Assembly (NCBI RefSeq): GCF_030815855.1
Contig: NZ_JAUSXG010000001.1
Coordinates: 5,022,001 to 5,086,000 of the forward strand
DNA from: Variovorax paradoxus
GTDB lineage: Bacteria; Pseudomonadota; Gammaproteobacteria; Burkholderiales; Burkholderiaceae_C
Direction of reading: 5' to 3'
DNA length: 64,000 nt
Shown: positions 16,286 through 24,939 of the stretch, one piece after another
Layout: every line of letters starts with the position of its first letter
Numbering within the stretch: the first letter of the stretch is position 1
The notes under the pieces: generated by a model
What the model was told of the DNA's origin: nothing
What the model saw: the letters and a program-made list of their open reading frames with translations, nothing else
The model's database searches: none
Made by a program: the position numbers and the translations under genes

Positions 16286-17455
16286 ATGCCCATAGCAACT
16301 TCGCCTGCCGACGACGCATCCGCCGCCGACAGCGCGTTGCCGCGCATCGGACAGCGCGAGCAGGACGGCCGCAGCTGGACCGTGGCCAGCGGTCGCTGGA
16401 CCACGCTGGCCATGTCGTCGCGAACCGCGTGGCAGGCGCTCGAAAAAGACCTGGCCGGCGCCCCGCCCGCGGACGATCGCGCCTGGGACCTGCGCCCGAT
16501 CGAGCAGCTCGACCACATCGGCGCGCAGCTGCTGTGGGACCACTGGCTCCACGACTGGCCGGCCACGCTCGAGATGTCGCCGCAGCACAAGGCGGTGCTC
16601 GACCAGGTGGCCCAGTTCACGGTCGGAACGCCCGAAGAGCCGCCGCCCACGTTGGCCGAACGGCTGCGGCATTTCTCGCACACCGGCCCGCGCGCGCTGG
16701 AGGTCATGCGCGACTTCGTAGGGCTGATCGGCCAGCTCGCGCTCGACCTGTGCACGCTCGCTCGCGCGCCGCACCGTGCGCCTTGGCGCGATTTTTCGGG
16801 GCACCTGTACCAGTTCGGCGCCACGGCGCTGCACATCACGGCGCTGGTGGGCCTGTTGATCGGCGTGGTGCTGGCCTACCTGATTTCGCAGCAGCTGCGC
16901 CAGTACGGCGCCGAGGCTTTCGTGGTCAACATCCTCGGGCTCTCGCTGATCCGCGAGCTCGGGCCGGTGCTTGCCGCGGTGCTGATCGCGGGGCGCTCGG
17001 GCTCGGCCATCACGGCGCAGATCGGCGTGATGCGCGTGACCGAAGAACTGGACGCCATGCGCGTGATGGGCATTCCGCACGGCTTCAGGCTGGTGATGCC
17101 GCGGGTGCTGGCGCTCGCCATCGCGATGCCGCTGATCAGCCTCTGGACGTCGATGGCGGCGCTCGCGGGCGGCATGCTCGCAGCCGACGCCGCGCTCAAC
17201 ATTTCGCCGGCCTACTTTCTTTCGGCGCTGCCGCGCGCGGTGCCGATGGTGAATCTCTGGCTCGCCCTCGCGAAGTCGGCGGTGTTCGGCATCCTGATTG
17301 CGCTGATCGGCTGCTACTTCGGCATGAAGGTCAAGCCCAACACCGAGAGCCTCGGCCGCGGCACGACCTCGTCGGTGGTGACGTCGATCACCGCGGTGAT
17401 CCTGGTCGACGCGCTGTTCGCGGTGCTGTTCAAGGGCGTGGGGTTTCGCGCATGA
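16286..17455 (+). CDS. mlaE: STAS-MlaE fusion, lipid ABC transporter permease
   Basis: A 389-residue protein. Residues 25-110 look like a STAS/MlaB-like domain (DLRPIEQLDHIGAQLLWDHW). They are followed by an MlaE permease with about five membrane spans and the conserved cytoplasmic motif RVTEELDAMRVMGIP. In the Mla/LetB class this permease moves phospholipids between the inner membrane and an MCE-protein tunnel. In E. coli MlaB is a separate protein; here it is fused to the N-terminus, as in many other bacteria. I chose the ATG at 16286; 16232 is possible but adds a basic leader. It overlaps the ATPase gene by four bases. Confidence 0.88.
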   Translation: MPIATSPADDASAADSALPRIGQREQDGRSWTVASGRWTTLAMSSRTAWQALEKDLAGAPPADDRAWDLRPIEQLDHIGAQLLWDHWLHDWPATLEMSPQHKAVLDQVAQFTVGTPEEPPPTLAERLRHFSHTGPRALEVMRDFVGLIGQLALDLCTLARAPHRAPWRDFSGHLYQFGATALHITALVGLLIGVVLAYLISQQLRQYGAEAFVVNILGLSLIRELGPVLAAVLIAGRSGSAITAQIGVMRVTEELDAMRVMGIPHGFRLVMPRVLALAIAMPLISLWTSMAALAGGMLAADAALNISPAYFLSALPRAVPMVNLWLALAKSAVFGILIALIGCYFGMKVKPNTESLGRGTTSSVVTSITAVILVDALFAVLFKGVGFRA

Positions 17456-18270
17456 ACGAATCAACGAGCGTCGTCGAGATCCGCAAGCTCTGGACGGTAT
17501 TCAAGAATGCCGAGGGCGAGCAGGTGGTGCACCGCGACCTCGACCTGCACATCGGGCGCGGCGAAGTGCTCTCGCTGGTGGGCGGATCGGGCACCGGCAA
17601 GACGGTGCTGCTGCGGCAGATTCTCGGCCTCGAAAAACCCTCGAAGGGCACGGTCGAGGTGCTGGGCCAGGCGCCCGGCAAGCTCAGCGCCAAGGGCGCG
17701 GCGAACGTGGGCATGCTGTTCCAGCACGGCGCGCTGTTCTCCGCCTTCAGCGTGCTCGAGAACATTGCCTTTCCGCTGCGCGAACTCAAGCTGCTGCCCG
17801 ACGAGTTGATCCGCAACGCGGCGCTCGTCAAGCTGCAGATGGTGGGCCTGCAGCCGCGGCACGCCAACATGAGCCCGGCCGATTTGTCCGGCGGCATGAT
17901 CAAGCGCGTGGCGCTGGCGCGCGCGCTCATCATGGACCCGCCGCTGCTGCTGCTCGACGAGCCCACCGCCGGGCTCGACCCCGAAGCTTCCGACAGTTTT
18001 TGCGACCTGCTGCGCGGCCTGCACCGCGAACTGGGCCTCACGGTGGTGATGGTCACGCACGACCTCGACACGCTGTTCGACCTGAGCACCCGCATCGCGG
18101 TGCTGGCCGACCACAAGGTCATCGTCAGCGGCTCCGCGCGCGAAGTCATCGCGTATCCGCATCCGTTCATCCACGAATATTTTCTGGGAGGGCGCGGCCA
18201 ACGCGCCTTGGAGGCCCTGCATGACAAACCCTCCAACGCCGCGCCGCCATCCGCCGGCGCGGCCCACTGA
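17452..18270 (+). CDS. mlaF: Lipid ABC transporter ATPase (MlaF-like)
   Basis: A 272-residue ATPase. Seen: Walker A GGSGTGKTVLLRQILG, Q-loop MLFQHGALFSAF, signature LSGGMIKRVALARAL, Walker B LLLDEPTAGLDP and switch VTHDLDTLF. The LSGGM form and QHGALFSA are typical of MlaF-type rather than nutrient importers. It energises the STAS-MlaE permease encoded immediately upstream, with translational coupling through ATGA. Confidence 0.92.
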   Translation: MNESTSVVEIRKLWTVFKNAEGEQVVHRDLDLHIGRGEVLSLVGGSGTGKTVLLRQILGLEKPSKGTVEVLGQAPGKLSAKGAANVGMLFQHGALFSAFSVLENIAFPLRELKLLPDELIRNAALVKLQMVGLQPRHANMSPADLSGGMIKRVALARALIMDPPLLLLDEPTAGLDPEASDSFCDLLRGLHRELGLTVVMVTHDLDTLFDLSTRIAVLADHKVIVSGSAREVIAYPHPFIHEYFLGGRGQRALEALHDKPSNAAPPSAGAAH

Positions 18271-18284
18271 AAGGTAGCCACACC

Positions 18285-19256
18285 ATGGAAAACAAAGCCC
18301 ATGCCCTCGCCGCCGGCGCCTTCGTGCTCGGCCTCATCGCCGTGCTCGTGGGGCTGGTGGTCTGGTTCACGCGCGACAACACCGTGCGCAACCTCTACGA
18401 GCTCTCCACGCGCGACCCGGTCAGCGGCCTGCAGCCGCAGGCCATGGTGCGCTACCGCGGCATCGCGGTCGGCAAGGTGGCGTCGATCGACTTCGACCCC
18501 AAGACCAAGGGCAACGTGCGCGTGCGCATCACAGTCGACCAGCGCGTGCCGCTCACCACCTCAAGCTTTGCCACCCTGAGCTACCAGGGTGTGACCGGCC
18601 TGGCCTTCATCGCGCTGGACGACAAGGGCGAATCGAACGTCGTGCTCACGCCGAACAACGACGATCCGCCGCGCATTCCCCTCAAGCCCTCGATGCTCGC
18701 GCAGCTGCAGGACCGCGGCGAAGCCATCATCAACCAGGTCGACGAGGCCACGAAACGCGCCAACCAGCTGCTGGGCGACGGCAACCAGCAGCGGGTGGCC
18801 GATGCGCTGGAGAACATCGCGGCGGCCTCGGCCAGCGCCAACACGCTGCTGAAACAGCTCGACAACACGGTGAAGACCGGCCTGAACCCGACGCTCGCCG
18901 CGCTTCCGGGCACGCTGTCCTCGGTGAAGACGGCAGCCGGCGACGTCTCGCGCGTGGCCAACAACTTCAACACCACGGTGAGCCGCCTGAATGCGCCGGA
19001 AGGCCCGATCGAGCGCCTGGGCGATGGCACCAAGGCGCTCGCGCAAGCGGTCGATTCGTTCAACTCGGCCACGCTGCCGCGCGTGAACCGGGTGGCCGAC
19101 GACACCTCCCGCGCGGTGCGCCGGCTCGGCCGCGCGGCCGACGGCATCAACGACAACCCGCAATCGCTGCTGTTCGGCAACGGCGGCACCGCCGCGGGAC
19201 CCGGGGAGCCGGGCTTCTCCGCGCCGCCCGCCACCAACTCGCTGGGACGCCCCTGA
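18285..19256 (+). CDS. mlaD: MCE-domain lipid-binding protein (MlaD/PqiB-like)
   Basis: A 323-residue protein. One N-terminal transmembrane helix (residues 8-28) anchors it in the inner membrane. A single MCE domain (about 38-120) follows with VSGLQPQAMVRYRGIAVGKV and LSYQGVTGLAFIALDD. A long helical/coiled region (about 140-290) has repeated hydrophobic heptads. Such proteins form hexamers that carry lipids across the periplasm. The C-terminus is Gly/Pro-rich. It belongs to the four-gene operon with mlaE and mlaF. Confidence 0.9.
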   Translation: MENKAHALAAGAFVLGLIAVLVGLVVWFTRDNTVRNLYELSTRDPVSGLQPQAMVRYRGIAVGKVASIDFDPKTKGNVRVRITVDQRVPLTTSSFATLSYQGVTGLAFIALDDKGESNVVLTPNNDDPPRIPLKPSMLAQLQDRGEAIINQVDEATKRANQLLGDGNQQRVADALENIAAASASANTLLKQLDNTVKTGLNPTLAALPGTLSSVKTAAGDVSRVANNFNTTVSRLNAPEGPIERLGDGTKALAQAVDSFNSATLPRVNRVADDTSRAVRRLGRAADGINDNPQSLLFGNGGTAAGPGEPGFSAPPATNSLGRP

Positions 19257-19267
19257 AGGTGATGACC

Positions 19268-19936
19268 ATGAACAACGCCATTCACCCCCGCTTCTCCTTC
19301 GGCCTTGGCTGGAGTGTCGGCCTTGCGCTGCTGCTCGCCGGCTGTGGCGCATTGCCCGACAAGCCCGCGCGCTCGACGCTGTACGACTTCGGACCCGGCC
19401 TTGCGGCCACGGCCACCGCCGCCAATCCGCCCGCAGCCGCATTGCCCACGCTCGCGCTGGCAGAGATCGAAAGCAATGCGCGGCTCGACGGCACGCAGAT
19501 TCTCTACCGGCTCGCCTATGCGGATGCCAACGAACTGCGCCCCTACGGCCAGTCGCGCTGGAGCCTGCCGCCGGCACAGCTGCTGCGCCAGCGGCTGCGC
19601 GATGCGCTCACCGAACGGCGCACCGTGCTCGGCCCGGAAGAAAGCGCGACCATCGCGCGCACCGAGGGCCGCGTGCCCGACACGCTGCGCATTTCGCTCG
19701 ACGAGTTCAGCCACTACTTCGAATCGGCCGGCAGCAGCGTCGGCCTGGTCCGCCTGCGCGCCACGCTGATACGCGGCACCACCGGCGGCGACCGTGTGCT
19801 GGGGCAGCGCACCTTCACCGTGAGGCGCCCGGCACCGAGCGCCGATGCGCCCGGCGGTGTGAAGGCGCTGGCCGCGGCCACCGACGCCGCCGTGGCCGAG
19901 GTCGTGCAATGGGTCGACCAGCTGCCGCGGCAGTAA
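19268..19936 (+). CDS. ABC-type transport auxiliary lipoprotein (PqiC-like)
   Basis: A 222-residue lipoprotein with signal peptide and lipobox LLLAGC. The mature part matches the ABC_trans_aux/PqiC pattern (STLYDFGP, LDGTQILYRLAYADANELRPYGQSRW split over two strands, RISLDEFSHYFE). It is probably an outer-membrane-attached partner of the MCE protein upstream. GTG 19259, ATG 19262 and ATG 19268 are all possible starts. I prefer 19268 because AAGG at 19256-19259 is then spaced correctly. Confidence 0.85.
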   Translation: MNNAIHPRFSFGLGWSVGLALLLAGCGALPDKPARSTLYDFGPGLAATATAANPPAAALPTLALAEIESNARLDGTQILYRLAYADANELRPYGQSRWSLPPAQLLRQRLRDALTERRTVLGPEESATIARTEGRVPDTLRISLDEFSHYFESAGSSVGLVRLRATLIRGTTGGDRVLGQRTFTVRRPAPSADAPGGVKALAAATDAAVAEVVQWVDQLPRQ

Positions 19937-19985
19937 GCTCTGCTTCGACTCGACGCCATACCAATAACCCCGAGGAGACCTCACC

Positions 19986-20207
19986 ATGAACGCAACACGC
20001 ATCGCCGGCATCCTGCTCATCGTCGCCGGCATCGCAGGCCTCGGGCTCGGCGGCTTCAGCTTCACGAAGGAAACGCACCAAGCCAAGTTGGGCCCGCTGG
20101 AGTTCTCGGTGAAGGAGAAGCAGCAGGTCAACTTCCCCGCCTGGGCGAGCGTGGCCGCCATCGTGGTGGGCGGCGCGCTGGTGCTGTTGGGCGGGAAGAA
20201 GAGCTGA
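19986..20207 (+). CDS. DUF3185-type small membrane protein
   Basis: A 73-residue protein with two transmembrane helices (residues 6-24 and 50-68) flanking a polar loop (KETHQAKLGPLEFSVKEK), ending GGKKS. The pattern matches the DUF3185 family of unknown function. It follows the Mla-type operon by 49 bases with its own GAGGAG ribosome site. A functional link to lipid transport is only positional. Confidence 0.75.
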   Translation: MNATRIAGILLIVAGIAGLGLGGFSFTKETHQAKLGPLEFSVKEKQQVNFPAWASVAAIVVGGALVLLGGKKS

Positions 20208-20214
20208 TCGAGCC

Positions 20215-20967
20215 CTAGGGCGGCGAGCCGCCGAGCCCCGCCAGCAACTGCGGCAGCAGGATCTCGGATTCACCGCGCAGCACCACGGCCGCCGCATCGT
20301 CCAGATGCGGCAGCGGCTCCATATTCAGCGTGATCAGCTGGCTGCCATGCGACACCGCCAGCTGCGGCAGTTCGGCCGCCGGATAGACGACGGCCGTGCT
20401 GCCGACCACCATGAAGACGTCCGCCTCCTGCGCCGCCGTCTGGGCGTCGAGCAGCACCCCGTGGTTCAGCATTTCCCCGAACATGACCACGTCCGGCCGG
20501 GCGCGCGAGGCGCAGCGCATGCAGCGGTGAAAGGGCCAGGGTCCCTGGCGGTTGCCGCAGTGGTCGCAGCGCCACCGGCGCAGCGAGCCGTGCAGCTCGA
20601 GCACGTCGAGCCCGCCGGCCAGCGTCAGCAGCCCGTCGACGTTCTGCGTGATGAGGCGGGTGGCAGGCCTCAGCCGCTGCAGCAGCGCGAGCGCGGTATG
20701 CCCCGGATTCGGCTGCGCGTCCTCCACCGCGGAAAGCCGCCGCGACCAGAAGCGCGTGAATCCCGCCGGGTCGCGCTGCAGGTCTTCGGCATGCGCGTAC
20801 TGCAGCGTGTTCTGGTTCATCCAGAGTCCGTCGCTGTCGCGGTAGGTCGGAATGCCCGAGGCCCTGGAAAGGCCGGCGCCGGAGAACACGACGATGCGTC
20901 GGGCGGCGCGCAAAAGGGCAATGGCGGATTCGGTCGGTGGCGGGGGAGAGGCAATGCCCAGGGTCAT
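20215..20967 (-). CDS. NAD-dependent protein deacetylase, Sir2 family
   Basis: A 250-residue sirtuin. Seen: NAD-binding GAGLSRASGIPTYRD (residues 30-44), catalytic TQNVDGL, the active-site histidine in LELHGSLRRWRC, a zinc site of two cysteine pairs (CDHC and CMRC), and PDVVMFGE. It should remove acyl groups from lysines using NAD. I chose the ATG at 20967, next to the conserved N-terminal helix; longer in-frame upstream sequence belongs to the neighbouring gene in another frame. It converges on the DUF3185 gene, with seven bases between the stops. Confidence 0.9.
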   Translation of the reverse strand: MTLGIASPPPPTESAIALLRAARRIVVFSGAGLSRASGIPTYRDSDGLWMNQNTLQYAHAEDLQRDPAGFTRFWSRRLSAVEDAQPNPGHTALALLQRLRPATRLITQNVDGLLTLAGGLDVLELHGSLRRWRCDHCGNRQGPWPFHRCMRCASRARPDVVMFGEMLNHGVLLDAQTAAQEADVFMVVGSTAVVYPAAELPQLAVSHGSQLITLNMEPLPHLDDAAAVVLRGESEILLPQLLAGLGGSPP

Positions 20968-20978
20968 GGATCCAATGT

Positions 20979-21827
20979 TCAGGAAGCGTTCTTTCCGGAA
21001 GACGTTGCGCCCAGCCGCGCGGAGACCGTGCCCGCACAGGCCTTGAGCGCGCGTGCGATTTCGCCGTCCCAGGCGGTGTCGAAGATGGCCGCCGGGCCGA
21101 TGGCCGTGACCGACAGCACGATGGCGCCGGTGTGGTCGAACACCGGTGCCGCCATGGCGCTCACGCCCTCGATCACCTCGCCTTCCGAGCGGCTGATGCC
21201 ATGTACCCGCACTTCCTGCAGCTGGCGCTCGAATTCGCTCCATGAAGGCAGGGGCGGCTGCGGCGGCATGCCGGCTTCCGCAGGCTGCTCGCCGGCCTTG
21301 CGCTGCTTCTGCCGCTGGCGCTCGGCTTCGAGCAGTTGCCGCACCGTCGCCGCATCGAGGTAGGCGGCGAAGATGCGGCCCGAGGCCGTGTTGGTGAGCG
21401 AGAACACCGTGCCGTGCCGCATGTTCACATGCACCGGCGACGGTGACTCGGCCGTGCGCACGATGGTGGCGCCGCGCGCGCCCCAGACCGCCAGCGCCAC
21501 CGTGTGGCCGATGCGCTGGGCGACCTCGGCGATGAGCGGCGTCGCGATATGCACCGGGTCGGCCTGTTGCAGGCTGATGAGCCCCAGTTGCAAGGCCAGC
21601 GGGCCGAGCAGATAGTGGCCGCTGGCGCGGTCCTGCTCGATGAGCCCGAGCCGCCCGAAGCTCACCATGTACGGGTGGGCTTTGGCGGCCGTCATGTCGG
21701 CTTCGCGCGCCAGGTCTTTCAGCGCCATCGGCCGGCCGTGGTGCACCAGTGCGCGCAGCAGCTGGCCACCTACCTCGATGCTCTGGATTCCGCGCTGGGC
21801 CGCGCGGTCGGTGTCATTGGCTGCCAT
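20979..21827 (-). CDS. IclR-family regulator of the aromatic (homogentisate) operon
   Basis: A 282-residue IclR protein. The winged HTH (about residues 16-75) includes LKDLAREADMTAAKAHPYMVSFGRLGL. The effector domain contains VFSLTNTASGRIFAAYL and SEGEVIEGVSAMAAPVFD. An Arg/Gln/Pro-rich stretch of about 28 residues (168-196) interrupts the effector domain and is not part of the usual family. It is divergent from the MBL-hydroxylase-hmgA-fahA genes, so it most likely controls homogentisate or aromatic-acid catabolism. Confidence 0.87.
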   Translation of the reverse strand: MAANDTDRAAQRGIQSIEVGGQLLRALVHHGRPMALKDLAREADMTAAKAHPYMVSFGRLGLIEQDRASGHYLLGPLALQLGLISLQQADPVHIATPLIAEVAQRIGHTVALAVWGARGATIVRTAESPSPVHVNMRHGTVFSLTNTASGRIFAAYLDAATVRQLLEAERQRQKQRKAGEQPAEAGMPPQPPLPSWSEFERQLQEVRVHGISRSEGEVIEGVSAMAAPVFDHTGAIVLSVTAIGPAAIFDTAWDGEIARALKACAGTVSARLGATSSGKNAS

Positions 21828-21852
21828 GGTCCGCCTTGGCGTCTGATTGTTC

Positions 21853-21880
21853 GTTCATGAAGAAGGGATTAGACATGAAC
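21853..21880. promoter_or_regulatory. Inverted repeat GTTCATG-N14-CATGAAC in IclR/MBL divergent promoter
   Basis: Perfect 7-bp arms (21853-21859 and 21874-21880) lie close to the IclR start codon. They are a likely autoregulatory site of the IclR protein. Function is inferred. Confidence 0.5.
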
Positions 21881-21915
21881 TGATCTCGGGCTTACACTTC
21901 GAAGATTCGTTAACC

Positions 21916-21949
21916 GCAAATTCATTCGCTTTAGACGAATGCAAATTCA
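21916..21949. promoter_or_regulatory. Composite repeat upstream of the MBL gene
   Basis: The direct repeat GCAAATTCA (21916-21924 and 21941-21949) flanks the inverted repeat CATTCG-N7-CGAATG (21923-21941). It sits 24-57 bases upstream of the first gene of the aromatic operon, where an activator or repressor could act on the promoter. Confidence 0.5.
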
Positions 21950-21972
21950 AACCCACCCGACGGAGACACACG

Positions 21973-22932
21973 ATGAGCCAAGCCAAGAAGTTCGCCAGCC
22001 AAGCCGACATGGAAGAGAAGAAGATCACCTTCAGTCAGATCTCGGAGCACGCCTGGGCCTACACGGCCGAGGGCGACCCGAACACCGGCATCGTGATCGG
22101 CGACGACTGCGTTCTGGTGGCCGACACCCAGGCCACGCCCGCCATGGCCGCCGACGTGGTGCGCCGCATCCGCGAAGTGACCGACAAGCCCATCAAGTAC
22201 GTGGTGCTCACCCACTACCACGCGGTGCGCGTGCTGGGCGCGGCCGGCTACGGTGCGGAACACATCCTGGCCAGCCAGGACACGCGCGACCTGATCGTGG
22301 AGCGCGGCGAGGCCGACAAGGCCAGCGAAATCGGCCGCTTCCCGCGCCTGTTCCAGAACGTCGAGACGGTGCCCCCGGGCCTGACCTGGCCCACCATGAC
22401 TTTCACCGGCAAGATGACGCTGTGGCTCGGCAAGCTCGAGGTGCAGCTGATCCAGCTGGGCCGCGGCCACACCAAGGGCGACACGGTCGTCTGGTTGCCC
22501 GAGGAGCGTACGCTGCTGTCGGGCGACCTGGTCGAGTTCGGCGCCACGCCGTATGCGGGCGACGCCTATTTCAAGGACTGGCCGCAGACGCTGGACAACA
22601 TCGCGGCCCTCAAGCCCGCCGCGCTGGTGCCAGGCCGCGGCGCCGCGCTCACCACGCCCGCCGAAGTGGCCGAGGGCCTGACCGGCACGCGCAACTTCAT
22701 CTCCGACGTGTACGCCAGCGTGCAAGAGGGCGTGAAGGCCGGCCGCGACCTGAACACGGTCTACAAGGACACCTACGCGAAGCTCAAGCCCAAGTACAGC
22801 CAGTGGGTGATCTTCGACCACTGCATGCCGTTCGACGTGAGCCGCGCGTACGACGAAGCTTCGGGCCATGCGGACCCGCGCGTGTGGACGGCCGAGCGGG
22901 ATATCGAGATGTGGAAGGCGCTGGAGGGCTGA
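21973..22932 (+). CDS. MBL-fold protein with altered metal site, aromatic operon
   Basis: A 319-residue metallo-beta-lactamase-fold protein. The usual HxHxDH motif reads H81-Y-H83-A-V-R86: both site-1 histidines remain, but the Asp and His of site 2 are replaced. H166 (GRGHTKGD) and D185 (LLSGD) are kept. The last ligand motif PGHG reads P-G-R222-G. This predicts at most one metal, in site 1. The role is probably hydrolytic or thioesterase-like within the aromatic pathway, but that is a guess. GGAGACACACG precedes the ATG. Confidence 0.82.
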   Translation: MSQAKKFASQADMEEKKITFSQISEHAWAYTAEGDPNTGIVIGDDCVLVADTQATPAMAADVVRRIREVTDKPIKYVVLTHYHAVRVLGAAGYGAEHILASQDTRDLIVERGEADKASEIGRFPRLFQNVETVPPGLTWPTMTFTGKMTLWLGKLEVQLIQLGRGHTKGDTVVWLPEERTLLSGDLVEFGATPYAGDAYFKDWPQTLDNIAALKPAALVPGRGAALTTPAEVAEGLTGTRNFISDVYASVQEGVKAGRDLNTVYKDTYAKLKPKYSQWVIFDHCMPFDVSRAYDEASGHADPRVWTAERDIEMWKALEG

Positions 22933-22940
22933 TCGCATTG

Positions 22941-23040
22941 CTCCCTCCCCTCCCGGGGGAGGGTCGGGGTGGGGGCACGCGGCGCCAATCGCGAGCGCTG
23001 CCGAGCCCCCATCCCAACCTTCCCCCAAAGGGGGAAGGAG
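22941..23040. repeat. Repeat family C, copy 2 (double hairpin)
   Basis: CCCTCCCC (22943-22950) pairs with GGGGAGGG (22956-22963), and CCTTCCCCC (23018-23026) pairs with GGGGGAAGG (23030-23038). The inner arms GGTCGGGGTGGGGGC and GCCCCCATCCCAACC are near complements. It is the reverse orientation of the copy at 581-697. It lies between two operon genes. Confidence 0.75.
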
Positions 23041-23066
23041 CAAGACAAAAGACTCGGAGACAACAC

Positions 23067-24704
23067 GTGATCGACTATCAAAGCCTGCGCTTCGACTACC
23101 AACGCCACGCCGACCAGGATGCGTCCACGCCCGCGCGTCACCCGGTCGTGATCGTCGGCGCGGGCCCGGTCGGCCTCACGCTGGCCATTGACCTGGCGCT
23201 GCGCGAGATTCCCGTGGTGCTGCTCGACAACGACAACACCCTCTCCAGCGGCTCGCGCGCCATCTGCTTTGCCAAGCGCACGCTCGAGGTGTTCGACCGC
23301 CTCGGCTGCGGCGACCGCATGGTGGACAAGGGCGTGTCGTGGCACGTCGGAAAAGTGTTCTTCCACGACGAGCAGGTCTACCGCTTCGACCTGCTGCCAG
23401 AATCCGGCCACGAGCGGCCGGCGTTCATCAACCTGCAGCAGTACTACGTCGAGGGCTACCTCGTGGAGCGGGCGGCGTCGCTGCCGCTGATCGACCTGCG
23501 CTGGAACAACAAGGTGACGGGCATCGAGCAGAACGACGAAGGCGCCGTGCTCACTGTGGAAACGCCCGAGGGCGACTACCGGCTGCAGGCGGGCTACGTC
23601 GCGGCCTGCGACGGCTCGCGCTCCAACCTGCGCCAGATGCTGGGCCTCGAAGCCAAGGGCCGCGTGTTCCGCGACCGCTTCCTGATCGCCGACATCACGA
23701 TGGATGCGCAGCTGCCGACAGAGCGCCGCTTCTGGTTCGACCCGTCGTTCCACCCCGGCCAGAGCGTGCTGCTGCACAAGCAGGCCGACGGCATGTGGCG
23801 CGTCGACTTCCAGCTCGGCTGGGACGCCGATCCGGTGGAAGAGCGCAAGCCCGAGAACATCACGCCGCGCGTGCGCGCGCTGCTCGACAGCATCGGCTTT
23901 GCGGACGTGCAGTTCCAGATCGGCTGGGCCAGCATCTACACCTTTGCGTGCCAGCGCATGGAGCGCTTTCGCCACGGCCGCGTGCTGTTCGCGGGCGACT
24001 CGGCGCACGGCGTGTCGCCGTTCGGCGCGCGCGGCGCCAACTCGGGCGTGCAGGATGCGGACAATCTGGCGTGGAAGCTCGCAGCCGTACTGCACGGCCA
24101 GGCACCCGACGCATTACTCGACAGCTATGCGAGCGAGCGCGAATTCGCGGCCGACGAGAACATCCGCCACTCCACGCGCGCCACCGACTTCATCACGCCC
24201 AAGAGCGAGGTGAGCCGCCTGTTCCGCGATGCGGTGCTCGCGCTGACCAAGCGCCACGCCTTCGCGCGCACGCTGGTCAACAGCGGACGGCTCTCGGTGC
24301 CGGCGGTGCTGCGCGATTCGCCGCTCAACACGCCCGATGCCGATACCTTCGAAGGCGCGATGGTGCCCGGCGCCGCGGCAGCCGATGCACCCATCGCGCG
24401 GTCCGACGGCAGCACGGGCTGGCTGCTGCGCGAATGCCACGTGTCGCAGTTCACCGCGCTGGTGTTCGGCCAGGGCGATGCAGCCGGGCGCAGCCTGCAG
24501 GCGCTGAAAGCCTGCGACTTTCCGCTGCACATCGCGCGCGTGCAAGACACGACAGCTGCGGGGGAGCTCGCCACGCAGCGCTACGACGCGCAACCCGGCA
24601 CCGTCTACCTCCTGCGGCCTGACCAGCACGTGTGCGCGCGCTGGCGGCACCCAACGGCGGCCCACATCCGCACGGCCATCGACCACGCACTGGCAAAGGC
24701 ATGA
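23067..24704 (+). CDS. FAD-dependent aromatic hydroxylase (MhpA-like monooxygenase)
   Basis: A 545-residue class A flavoprotein monooxygenase. Seen: VVIVGAGPVGLTLAIDLAL near residue 28, the DG-type motif ACDGSRSNLRQMLG, and the second FAD motif LFAGDSAHGVSPFGARGANSGVQDADNL, followed by a C-terminal thioredoxin-like region. The family hydroxylates phenolic acids using NAD(P)H and O2. Because hmgA and fahA follow, a good candidate reaction is 3-hydroxyphenylacetate (or a similar phenol) to homogentisate; this is inference. The start is a GTG preceded by GGAGA with a six-base spacer. Confidence 0.87.
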   Translation: MIDYQSLRFDYQRHADQDASTPARHPVVIVGAGPVGLTLAIDLALREIPVVLLDNDNTLSSGSRAICFAKRTLEVFDRLGCGDRMVDKGVSWHVGKVFFHDEQVYRFDLLPESGHERPAFINLQQYYVEGYLVERAASLPLIDLRWNNKVTGIEQNDEGAVLTVETPEGDYRLQAGYVAACDGSRSNLRQMLGLEAKGRVFRDRFLIADITMDAQLPTERRFWFDPSFHPGQSVLLHKQADGMWRVDFQLGWDADPVEERKPENITPRVRALLDSIGFADVQFQIGWASIYTFACQRMERFRHGRVLFAGDSAHGVSPFGARGANSGVQDADNLAWKLAAVLHGQAPDALLDSYASEREFAADENIRHSTRATDFITPKSEVSRLFRDAVLALTKRHAFARTLVNSGRLSVPAVLRDSPLNTPDADTFEGAMVPGAAAADAPIARSDGSTGWLLRECHVSQFTALVFGQGDAAGRSLQALKACDFPLHIARVQDTTAAGELATQRYDAQPGTVYLLRPDQHVCARWRHPTAAHIRTAIDHALAKA

Positions 24705-24898
24705 ACATGCAACACCTGAACACCACGCCGAACCTCGAAGCCCCTGACGATTTCTACGAGGCGCTCATCGAGGCTCACCAGGGGCTTTCTACCGAAGAGA
24801 GCCATGCCTTCAATGCGCGGCTCGTGCTCGTGCTGGCCAACCACATCGGCTCGCTGGCCGTGCTGCGCGAGGCTTTCGAGGCCGCGCGCGGCAGCTGA
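24701..24898 (+). CDS. DUF2783 small protein
   Basis: A 65-residue acidic, helical protein ([34 protein letters not shown]) matching the pattern of DUF2783 proteins, which are often encoded directly after aromatic hydroxylases. It overlaps the hydroxylase stop by four bases (ATGA), so it is probably made in step with it and may be an accessory subunit. Function is unknown. Confidence 0.75.
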   Translation: MNMQHLNTTPNLEAPDDFYEALIEAHQGLSTEESHAFNARLVLVLANHIGSLAVLREAFEAARGS

Positions 24899-24939
24899 AC
24901 ACACATGCCACCTCATCGCGATTTCCGGAAGAGAAAACC

